From Bacteroidia bacterium (GTDB lineage Bacteria > Bacteroidota > Bacteroidia > Flavobacteriales > Flavobacteriaceae): a stretch of 13,678 nt of DNA. The notes below the pieces were generated by a model, which was given only the letters and a program-made list of their open reading frames with translations, was not told the origin of the DNA and did not search any database. The translations under genes were made by a program, and so were the position numbers. Each line of letters opens with the position of its first letter. Position 1 is the first letter of the stretch. The stretch is from contig JAUIJW010000039.1 in the NCBI GenBank assembly GCA_030431085.1, positions 1 to 13,678 of the forward strand. The letters are read 5' to 3'. This document shows, in pieces, positions 8,161 to 13,678 of this stretch.

Positions 8161-9238
8161 ATGTAGAGAAAAAGCAGCGATATATTAGACAAACTTTAGT
8201 TAAAGAATTTGGTTCTGAAGGGCAGCAAAAACTCATCGCCTCTAAAGTGGATGTGGTGGATTAGGCAATACGGTAGCAGTACAATTGGCCGCAAGTGGTG
8301 TTGAATCTATTCATTTAATAGATTTTGATACCGTTGATCTAAGTAATTTACATCGTCAAACTTACTTTAAAACAACCGATATTGGCTTACCGAAAGCTCA
8401 AGTTCTTGCACAATATATTACACATATCAACCCTTGGGTTAACATAAGTTATCAAACTACTGCTATTGATATACAAAACATTAGACACATTATTAGGCCA
8501 TATGATATTGTTGTAGACTGTACAGATCATTTAACTAGTAAATATTTAATCAATGACATTTGTGTTATTTTAGGCAAACCATTGGTGTATGGTTCTTTAC
8601 ATAAGTTTGACGGTTATGTTGCTTCTTTTAATCTTCTTGAAGAGAACCAATCCTATAGCGCCAACTTGCGCGATGCTTTTCCAAAAATCCCTAAAAAAAG
8701 GCTTCCTAATTGCTCAGAAGTAGGTACCCTAAACCCAATTGTTGGGCTTATTGGCATGTTACAAGCTAATGAAGTTATTAAACTGGCCGCTGGTATTGGT
8801 AAACCATTAAAAAATGCCTTACTTATATACAATACTCAAGACAATAGCCAAATGACAGTAAAGTTATCTGCTAAAACAGATAAAGCTAAAATTCAAAAAA
8901 TATTTGACAAAGAAAACTATACCACTATTAACTGCTCTACTCAAAATACAAACCTGCTAATCACAGTGAATGAATTAAAACAGCAGTTAGAGACCAATAT
9001 CAACCATATTCAGATCATTTCTATGATTGATGATATCAATTATCCTTTACCTTTTAGGGTTGACTTTAAAACCTCATTAAATCAAATTCAAGAAAAACCA
9101 CCTAAATTAGACCCCAACAAAACTACTGTTATCGTTTGCTTAAGAGGTATTAGTAGCTATAAGGCTACTCAATTTCTTTTAAACACACATCCAAATCAGA
9201 AGATTTTAAGTTTAAAAAATGGTATATCTAATTATTAA
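8157..9238 (+). pseudogene. moeB: MoeB/ThiF-family adenylyltransferase with C-terminal rhodanese-like domain, frameshifted
   Basis: An intact protein of this kind would adenylylate the C-terminal glycine of MoaD, and the rhodanese-like domain could pass sulfur. Translation from ATG 8157 (overlapping the previous stop as ATGA) gives a normal MoeB start, MNVEKKQRYIRQTLVKEFG, reaching SKVDVVD and then a TAG at 8262-8264. The rest of the protein continues in another frame from about 8255: GGLGNTVAVQLAASG, then DFDTVDLSNLHRQ, DIGLPKAQ, VDCTDHLTSKYLIND, LPNCSEVGTLNPIVGLIG, and a rhodanese-like end with VCLRGISSYKA. The break falls exactly in the expected VVGAGGLGN nucleotide-binding loop. Restoring about 10 bp would repair frame and loop, giving roughly 363 residues. 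No slippery heptamer is visible. Either this is a true inactivating deletion or an assembly error. The TAATG at 9236-9240 overlaps the next gene. Confidence 0.87.
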
Positions 9239-11016
9239 TGCAAGATTCTAATTCCTTTTATCAAGAACGCCTCACTACTTTAAATCGTGAATTATCTCAA
9301 TTAAAAAAGAGGCTTACCCTTTTAGGTACTATTCGGTTATTCATCTTTATAGCCACCGTCTTTTGCATTTATCTGTTTTTTAATCAAACTAATTTAGTGA
9401 TCATTACATCAATAATTGGTGTGATTATTTTTTTAATGGTGGTAAAAATTCACGAAGACTTAAAACAAAAAAGGCGCTTTACAGAAAAACTCATCACTAT
9501 CAATCAACTTGAAATTAATGTGACTCAAGGTAACCTTGACACATTGGCCACAGGCGAAGAATTTATTGACCAAAACCATTTTTACTCTTTCGATATAGAC
9601 CTGTTTGGTAAAGGTTCTTTTTTTCAATACTGTAATAGAACTATTACAACACAAGGCAAACAGTTATTGGCCCAATGGCTTACACAAAATCAAATTAAAA
9701 ACATCACCCAAAAGCAAGAAGCCATTCAAGAATTGGCAGCCCAGCCTAAATGGAGACAAGAGTTTTCTGCAAAAGCTATGCTACTTGATGTAGAGTTCTC
9801 TACTTCTAAGATTACCCATTGGATTCACCATTATAAGTCAGATTTCTCTAAAACGACTAAAACACTACCCAAAATATTTGCTATCATATCATTAGCATTA
9901 TTTGCTTTGACTGCCTTAAAATTAGTGGCATCTACAGTACTCATTATTTGGTTTATACTAGGATTGGTTCTCTCGGGGTTTTATTTAAAAAAAATCAACA
10001 AGGTGTATCAAATAGCCAGTAAATCTAAAGATACCTTTAAACAGTATCATCAACTGTTAGCACAAATAGAAACAACCTCTTTTAAGGCACAGCATCTTTA
10101 TGAACAACAGCAGCTCATTAAAACTGATACCCAACAGGCTTCTCAAATTTTTCTTAAGTTTTCTAAAATTCTAGATGCTTTTGACCAAAGAAATAACTTA
10201 ATCATGGCCTTGCTGGGTAATGGCTTGTTTTTAAGAGACCTACAGCAGGTTAATCGAATTGAAGATTGGATATTAAAATACCATACCAAGGTTGAGCACT
10301 GGTTTAAAGTCGTAGCCTATTTCGATGCTCAAAACAGTTTAGCCAATTATGCATATAACCATTCTAAAACTGTATATCCGCAAATCAAACAAGAAAAAAA
10401 TGTGTTACTCCAGGCCGAACAACTAGGTCACCCTTTACTCAAAGAAACACAACGAATTTCTAATAACTTTAGCATTGATCCGCAAAATTTCTTTATCATC
10501 ACCGGTGCCAATATGGCTGGTAAAAGTACTTTTCTACGTACTGTTTCTTTATCTATTATTATGGCCAATATGGGCTTACCCGTTTGTGCTAAAAAAATGA
10601 TTTATAAGCCCATTAAATTGATTACAAGCATGAGGGCCACAGACTCTTTAACGGATGATACCTCCTATTTCTTTTCAGAACTTAAACGTCTCAAATTTAT
10701 TGTCGATCAAATTCAAGAAGAGCAATACTTTATCATTCTCGATGAAATCTTGAAAGGTACCAATAGTACAGACAAGGCTATCGGCTCTAAAAAGTTTATT
10801 GAAAAATTAGTCTCTACCAACTCTACGGGCATCATCGCTACCCACGATTTAAGTTTATGTGAGATTGAAGCCACTCTGCCTCAAGTAAAAAACTACTACT
10901 TTGATGCAGAAATTGTCAATAATGAATTGTACTTCGACTACAGATTAAAAACTGGGGTTTGTCAAAACATGAATGCCTCATTTCTCTTAAAAAAAATGCA
11001 GATTATCGAAGATTAA
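9238..11016 (+). CDS. membrane-anchored MutS-related ATPase
   Basis: The 592-residue protein has a C-terminal MutS-family ABC ATPase domain. Walker A is GANMAGKST (423-431), Walker B is FIILDE (498-503) followed by LKGTNS, and the conserved IIATHDLSLCEIE gives the His switch. The N-terminus is a short coiled-coil-like segment (residues 5-30), then two hydrophobic spans (about 32-48 and 52-70). Another hydrophobic stretch of about 35 residues around 212-249 probably forms two more. The mismatch-recognition domain of true MutS (with its FxE motif) is absent, so this is not the mismatch-repair MutS but the membrane-bound MutS-like group seen in Bacteroidota, whose role is unknown. The ATG overlaps the moeB-like stop (TAATG), so it is translationally coupled to the Moco operon as its last gene. 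Its stop overlaps the convergent moaE stop. Confidence 0.85.
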   Translation: MQDSNSFYQERLTTLNRELSQLKKRLTLLGTIRLFIFIATVFCIYLFFNQTNLVIITSIIGVIIFLMVVKIHEDLKQKRRFTEKLITINQLEINVTQGNLDTLATGEEFIDQNHFYSFDIDLFGKGSFFQYCNRTITTQGKQLLAQWLTQNQIKNITQKQEAIQELAAQPKWRQEFSAKAMLLDVEFSTSKITHWIHHYKSDFSKTTKTLPKIFAIISLALFALTALKLVASTVLIIWFILGLVLSGFYLKKINKVYQIASKSKDTFKQYHQLLAQIETTSFKAQHLYEQQQLIKTDTQQASQIFLKFSKILDAFDQRNNLIMALLGNGLFLRDLQQVNRIEDWILKYHTKVEHWFKVVAYFDAQNSLANYAYNHSKTVYPQIKQEKNVLLQAEQLGHPLLKETQRISNNFSIDPQNFFIITGANMAGKSTFLRTVSLSIIMANMGLPVCAKKMIYKPIKLITSMRATDSLTDDTSYFFSELKRLKFIVDQIQEEQYFIILDEILKGTNSTDKAIGSKKFIEKLVSTNSTGIIATHDLSLCEIEATLPQVKNYYFDAEIVNNELYFDYRLKTGVCQNMNASFLLKKMQIIED

Positions 11017-11441
11017 GGGTGGGCATTCACCCATACTTCACCATCAGTAAAATACTCTTTTTTCCAGATAGGCACAGTTTCTTTTAGTGTATCTATAGTA
11101 TACTGACATGCTTCGAAAGCCGCTTTCCGATGTGGCGAAGATACCGCAATGATCACTGGAATTTCGCCTATATTAAGGACTCCTTCAGCATGATGAATGG
11201 TTATTTTATGAATCCCAAAGTTGGCATGAGCATCATTGCATATTTTTTTTAACTCCTTTATGGCCATTGATTTATACGTGCTAAAATCTAGCCTAACCAC
11301 CTCTTTGTCTTTAGTAGCATTTCTCACAGTGCCTACAAAAATTGCGATTCCACCACAAGAGGGATCTTGAACAAAATCGTAACAATCCTGAAGATTTAAC
11401 TTCTCATGAGTTATATTTACGTAGGTATTCTCTGTTTTCAT
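11013..11441 (-). CDS. moaE: molybdopterin synthase large subunit MoaE
   Basis: MoaE is the catalytic subunit of molybdopterin synthase; with thiocarboxylated MoaD it adds the dithiolene sulfurs to cyclic pyranopterin monophosphate. The 142-residue protein keeps FVGTVRN (R40), SSPHR (101-105) and the catalytic lysine pair spaced by seven residues, K120 (TLK) and K127 (PIWKKE), followed by FTDGEVWV. Two usually conserved places differ: the HRxG segment reads HAEG (84-87), losing the Arg, and the LxYExYxxMA segment reads LDFSTYKSMA. The enzyme is still expected to work because the lysines and PHR remain. It follows moaD by 9 bp on the same strand and ends on the same TTAA tetranucleotide as the convergent mutS-like gene, leaving no space for an intergenic terminator. 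Confidence 0.96.
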   Translation of the reverse strand: MKTENTYVNITHEKLNLQDCYDFVQDPSCGGIAIFVGTVRNATKDKEVVRLDFSTYKSMAIKELKKICNDAHANFGIHKITIHHAEGVLNIGEIPVIIAVSSPHRKAAFEACQYTIDTLKETVPIWKKEYFTDGEVWVNAHP

Positions 11442-11450
11442 ATTGTAATA

Positions 11451-11693
11451 TTAACCACCGCTTACTGGAGGAATTACCGCAACTGTATCACCATCTTTTA
11501 GCACATGTTCATTTGTAGCATAAGATTCATTAACTGCTATGGCGTAATCAAAAACATCTTCAAATGCCATAAATTTTTGTTGTAATTCTTTCTTTAACAA
11601 TGCCACCGTTAAAACATCATTACTTCGAAATCTCATCTCATTAGTTTGGGTAATGTCTTTTGCAATTCCAAAAAAAAGAAGCTTTATCTCCAT
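11451..11693 (-). CDS. moaD: molybdopterin synthase sulfur-carrier subunit MoaD
   Basis: MoaD is the small ubiquitin-like sulfur carrier of molybdopterin synthase. The 80-residue protein begins MEIKLLFFGIAKDITQ, has the DGDTVAVIPPVSGG ending, and terminates in the double glycine that is adenylylated by MoeB and converted to a thiocarboxylate. Length and ending are typical. It is the first gene of a two-gene unit with moaE. A TAGTTTTG promoter element lies on the minus strand 19 bp upstream of the ATG. The normal activating enzyme gene lies about 2.2 kb away on the other strand and is frameshifted here, so MoaD would need another ThiF/MoeB-type enzyme unless that gene is in fact functional. 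Confidence 0.96.
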   Translation of the reverse strand: MEIKLLFFGIAKDITQTNEMRFRSNDVLTVALLKKELQQKFMAFEDVFDYAIAVNESYATNEHVLKDGDTVAVIPPVSGG

Positions 11694-11712
11694 ACATTCA
11701 TTCTGTTTGCCA

Positions 11713-11720
11713 CAAAACTA
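11713..11720 (-). promoter_or_regulatory. -7 promoter element (TAGTTTTG) for moaD-moaE
   Basis: Read on the minus strand, TAGTTTTG matches TAnnTTTG and would give a short leader before the moaD ATG. No -33 TTG is found at the standard spacing. The centre of the GTAAC-N4-GTTAC palindrome lies about 50 bp upstream of this element, so the same site could act on both divergent promoters. Based on consensus and position only. Confidence 0.55.
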
Positions 11721-11762
11721 CTTAAAAAATAGAGAATGATTTAATTTCTGTAGCTCGTTCTA

Positions 11763-11776
11763 GTAACAAGCGTTAC
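11763..11776. promoter_or_regulatory. palindrome GTAAC-N4-GTTAC between moaD and sulP, putative Crp/Fnr-type site
   Basis: GTAACAAGCGTTAC has 5-bp inverted arms and a 4-bp spacer, the same architecture as Fnr-type sites. It lies 21 bp upstream of the TACTTTTG element of sulP, covering the -33 position. An identical-arm copy occurs upstream of the MBL hydrolase at 13564-13577, with 22 bp to its own -7 element, and both are followed by AC (GTTACAC). Recurrence with nearly the same promoter spacing is the main support; the binding protein is not known. Confidence 0.6.
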
Positions 11777-11797
11777 ACGATATGCCAAAAATCTTCA

Positions 11798-11805
11798 TAC
11801 TTTTG
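11798..11805 (+). promoter_or_regulatory. -7 promoter element (TACTTTTG) of the SulP gene
   Basis: TACTTTTG fits TAnnTTTG and lies 28 bp upstream of the sulP ATG, at the end of the 140-bp divergent region. There is no TTG about 19 bp upstream, where the palindrome sits instead, which would fit a promoter depending on an activator. Confidence 0.65.
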
Positions 11806-11833
11806 CCTTATATTGTAGTGAAATTAATCTTTT

Positions 11834-13555
11834 ATGTGGCCTAAAATATTTCCGTTTTTAACTTGGTTTCCTCAAATCAAAAAAACTTGGAAAGACGATT
11901 TGATTGCCGGACTAACCGGTACTGTTATCGTGATACCTCAAGCCATTGCCTTTGCCATTATTGCCGGTTTGCCTCCAATTTATGGATTTTATACAGCTTT
12001 GATTGCTCCAGTAATTGCCGCGTTTTTTGGCTCGTCGAAACAAATGGTAAGTGGACCAGCCACGGCAATTTCTATCGTAATTTATGCCACAATTAGTAAA
12101 ATTGTAGACCCTCTAAATCATTTAGAGACCTATGTTGCCTTAACCCTTGTGTTTACCTTAATGACTGGTGTTATTCAATTGGCTATGGGGTTAGCTAGAA
12201 TGGGTAAACTCGTTAATTTCGTATCGCATAGTGTGATTATTGGGTTTACAGCTGGTGCTGGATTTTTGATTGGTTTTAAACAATTAAAACATGTCTTTGG
12301 CCTTGATGTACCGTCTGGAAGTACTTTTATAGAAATTGTAAGCTATATCTCAACCCATCTACATCTAACCAACTGGTACGTTTTTACCATTGCCATTAGT
12401 ACAATCATTATTGCCGTTCTTATTAAAAAATATATTAAGCCTCTGTCTCAATTTTATATGATTATCGCCATGATTTTTGGAAGTATACTTTCTATTTGGT
12501 TAGGAGGGGAAGTTCATGGTATTACTTCTATTGGCGCTATAAAAGCCGAATGGCCACCTTTTAAAATACCCCAATTGAACTTAGAAAAAATTCAATTGTT
12601 GAGCTCAAGCGCCTTTACGCTAGCATTGTTAGGGCTTATCGAAGCTGTGGCTATTGCAAGATCTATCGCTATTTCTACCCACCAAAAAATAAATAACAAC
12701 CAAGAGTTTATTGGGCAAGGCCTTGCTAACATTACGACTAGTTTCTTTTCTGGTTTTGCAGGATCTGGGTCATTTTCACGCAGTGCGGTTAATCATCAAA
12801 ATGGAGCAAAAACACCATTTGCTATACTATTTACCACATTATTTTTAGCTTTAATTCTTTTCGTTTTTTCGCGATTTACAGCCTTTTTAGTTCAACCTGT
12901 TTTAGGCGGTATTATTCTTTTAGTTAGTTTTAATTTAATTGACCTCTATCAAATAAAAAAAATCTTTAAAAGCAGCGGTAGAGAATTAATTGTTTTTGGA
13001 GTTACTTTTTTAGGCACACTATTTTTTGATATTGAAGTCGCCATTTTCTCAGGCATCTTATTTTCATTATTCTTCTATTTAGAAAAAACAGCACACCCCA
13101 ATATTGCTGTACTGGGCACACTACATCATCGTAAATTTATCAATATCATAAGAGATAACTCAATAAAAGAATGTCCGCAATTAAAAATTGTTCGTATTGA
13201 TGGCTCTATTTATTTTGGAGCCATTGAAGTTATTTCGGACTATTTTGGTAGTCTCTACAGACAAGATGATATTAAACATGTACTTATTGTGGCCAATGGC
13301 ATCAATTTTATCGATCTATCCGGAGCAGAATGGCTTACAGAAGAAGTCTTAAAATGGCAAGATAGAGGTGGTGGTATTTATTTTAGTGGTTTAAAAATTG
13401 TAAGTCAGACCACCCTAATGCGTGGTGGTTTTAGAAAAAATATTGGTAGTGAGAATTTTTTTAAAGATAAACACACTGCTATACATACCATATATCAAAA
13501 GCTAGACAAAAATATCTGCGCCACCTGCAAAGCTAGAATATTTGTAGAGTGTTAA
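11834..13555 (+). CDS. SulP-family anion transporter with STAS domain
   Basis: The 573-residue inner-membrane transporter belongs to the SLC26/SulP family. The N-terminal membrane domain shows the family signature IPQAIAFAIIAGLPPIYGFY, then SGPATAISIV and the conserved FSGFAGSGSFSRSAVN. About 10-14 helices run to roughly residue 420. A cytoplasmic STAS domain follows (about 445-550), with FIDLSGAEWL (D494, S496, G497) at the position corresponding to the phosphorylated loop of anti-sigma antagonists. The extreme C-terminus has three cysteines, C562-x2-C565-x7-C573, which could bind metal or sense redox. Substrate is not decidable from sequence: sulfate, sulfite-like anions or bicarbonate are known for the family, and molybdate is possible given the neighbours. 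The gene diverges from moaD and shares a promoter palindrome with the downstream MBL hydrolase, which favours a sulfur role. Confidence 0.93.
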   Translation: MWPKIFPFLTWFPQIKKTWKDDLIAGLTGTVIVIPQAIAFAIIAGLPPIYGFYTALIAPVIAAFFGSSKQMVSGPATAISIVIYATISKIVDPLNHLETYVALTLVFTLMTGVIQLAMGLARMGKLVNFVSHSVIIGFTAGAGFLIGFKQLKHVFGLDVPSGSTFIEIVSYISTHLHLTNWYVFTIAISTIIIAVLIKKYIKPLSQFYMIIAMIFGSILSIWLGGEVHGITSIGAIKAEWPPFKIPQLNLEKIQLLSSSAFTLALLGLIEAVAIARSIAISTHQKINNNQEFIGQGLANITTSFFSGFAGSGSFSRSAVNHQNGAKTPFAILFTTLFLALILFVFSRFTAFLVQPVLGGIILLVSFNLIDLYQIKKIFKSSGRELIVFGVTFLGTLFFDIEVAIFSGILFSLFFYLEKTAHPNIAVLGTLHHRKFINIIRDNSIKECPQLKIVRIDGSIYFGAIEVISDYFGSLYRQDDIKHVLIVANGINFIDLSGAEWLTEEVLKWQDRGGGIYFSGLKIVSQTTLMRGGFRKNIGSENFFKDKHTAIHTIYQKLDKNICATCKARIFVEC

Positions 13556-13563
13556 AATAAACC

Positions 13564-13577
13564 GTAACTTGAGTTAC
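13564..13577. promoter_or_regulatory. second palindrome GTAAC-N4-GTTAC upstream of the MBL hydrolase
   Basis: GTAACTTGAGTTAC is a perfect inverted repeat here (6-bp arms, 2-bp centre) beginning 9 bp after the SulP stop. Its outer arms are identical to those at 11763-11776, and it stands 22 bp upstream of a TAAGTTTG element. It could also form a small RNA hairpin at the end of the SulP transcript, but without a following U-tract. The matching copy near another promoter makes an operator more likely. Confidence 0.6.
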
Positions 13578-13599
13578 ACACTAATCGTTTAGGTTGTTT

Positions 13600-13607
13600 T
13601 AAGTTTG
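13600..13607 (+). promoter_or_regulatory. -7 promoter element (TAAGTTTG) of the MBL hydrolase gene
   Basis: TAAGTTTG fits TAnnTTTG and lies 18 bp upstream of the ATG at 13626. As with sulP, no TTG is seen at the -33 position, which the palindrome covers. This suggests that the hydrolase has its own regulated promoter and is not only read through from sulP. Confidence 0.6.
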
Positions 13608-13625
13608 CAGTATAAAAATTACACG

Positions 13626-13678
13626 ATGAAAGTAGAACAATTATATACAGGCTGCCTATCCGAAATGGCTTATTATAT
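13626..13678 (+). CDS. MBL-fold hydrolase (persulfide dioxygenase/rhodanese type), 5' end only
   Basis: Only the first 17 complete codons are in the window: MKVEQLYTGCLSEMAYY, with an Ile-like partial codon after. This beginning is characteristic of Bacteroidota metallo-beta-lactamase-fold proteins that normally continue into an ETHE1-like persulfide dioxygenase domain and one or more rhodanese domains. Such proteins oxidise or transfer sulfane sulfur. The zinc/iron-binding HxHxDH motif lies beyond the window, so the assignment rests on recognising the N-terminus. The gene follows SulP by 70 bp and has its own palindrome and -7 element. Confidence 0.7.
   Translation, partial: MKVEQLYTGCLSEMAYY

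Noticed and set aside
8244..8270. Programmed ribosomal frameshift in the moeB-like gene
   Set aside because: No slippery heptamer is visible at the junction. A simple shift would also still lack the residues of the GAGGLG loop, so a deletion or assembly error explains the data better.
9238..11016. Canonical mismatch-repair MutS
   Set aside because: The protein is far shorter than MutS, lacks the mismatch-recognition domain and has transmembrane segments; only the ATPase domain is shared.
11863..12096. Plus-strand open frame of 77 codons inside sulP
   Set aside because: It is an out-of-frame shadow of the conserved SulP signature region, rich in Cys and Arg as expected from an off-frame reading.
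11834..13555. Assigning the SulP gene as a dedicated molybdate transporter
   Set aside because: Proximity to Moco genes is suggestive, but nothing in the sequence determines the anion, and the shared palindrome with a persulfide-type hydrolase points equally to sulfur.
13564..13577. GTAACTTGAGTTAC read as an intrinsic terminator of sulP
   Set aside because: There is no U-tract after it, and an equal-arm copy occurs upstream of sulP in a position where termination makes no sense, so an operator is preferred.
1..13678. CRISPR arrays, insertion sequences, tRNA or rRNA genes, phage or integration sites
   Set aside because: None was seen: there are no regularly spaced repeats, transposase-like reading frames, RNA gene signatures or flanking target duplications; coding density is uniform.

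Overview
The window is AT-rich and looks like chromosomal DNA from a member of the Flavobacteriaceae (Bacteroidota). Three things support this: the protein types (tandem peptide MFS transporters, a MobA with a long N-terminal extension, a membrane-anchored MutS homologue, and an MBL-fold hydrolase beginning MKVEQLYTGC); Bacteroidota-type TAnnTTTG promoter elements; and the near absence of strong Shine-Dalgarno sequences. I did not identify genus or species.

Layout. (1) 1-3438, plus strand: the 3' part of a POT/PTR2 peptide transporter, a second complete POT paralogue, and a small exported thioredoxin-like protein, tightly spaced. (2) 3497-11016, plus strand: a molybdenum-cofactor (Moco) operon behind a TAnnTTTG promoter, in the order moaA, moeA, moaC, mobA-like, DUF1835 gene, moeB/thiF-like, mutS-like. 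Gaps are at most 18 bp and the last three junctions overlap. (3) 11013-11693, minus strand: moaD then moaE, running convergently into the mutS-like gene, with the two stop codons sharing the bases TTAA. (4) 11834 onward, plus strand: a SulP-family anion transporter with a STAS domain, then the first 18 codons of an MBL-fold hydrolase of the type usually fused to rhodanese domains (persulfide metabolism).

How the genes work together. MoaA and MoaC make cyclic pyranopterin monophosphate from GTP. MoaD and MoaE form molybdopterin synthase. MoeB would activate the MoaD C-terminus. MoeA inserts molybdate, and MobA attaches a nucleotide. No MoaB/MogA adenylyltransferase and no Moco-dependent enzyme lies inside the window. 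The moeB-like gene is broken here: a frameshift falls in the glycine-rich nucleotide-binding loop, and its size and position fit loss of about 10 bp.

The most interesting non-coding signal is a 14-bp palindrome, GTAAC-N4-GTTAC, that occurs twice: in the moaD/sulP divergent intergenic region and upstream of the MBL hydrolase. Each copy lies 21-22 bp upstream of a TAnnTTTG element and covers the place where a -33 box would be. This has the geometry of a Crp/Fnr-type activator site and would tie sulP, the MBL hydrolase and possibly moaD-moaE into one regulon. Other points of interest are the fusion of MobA to a domain resembling a degenerate MobB, and the unexplained presence of a transmembrane MutS-like ATPase and a DUF1835 protein in a Moco operon.
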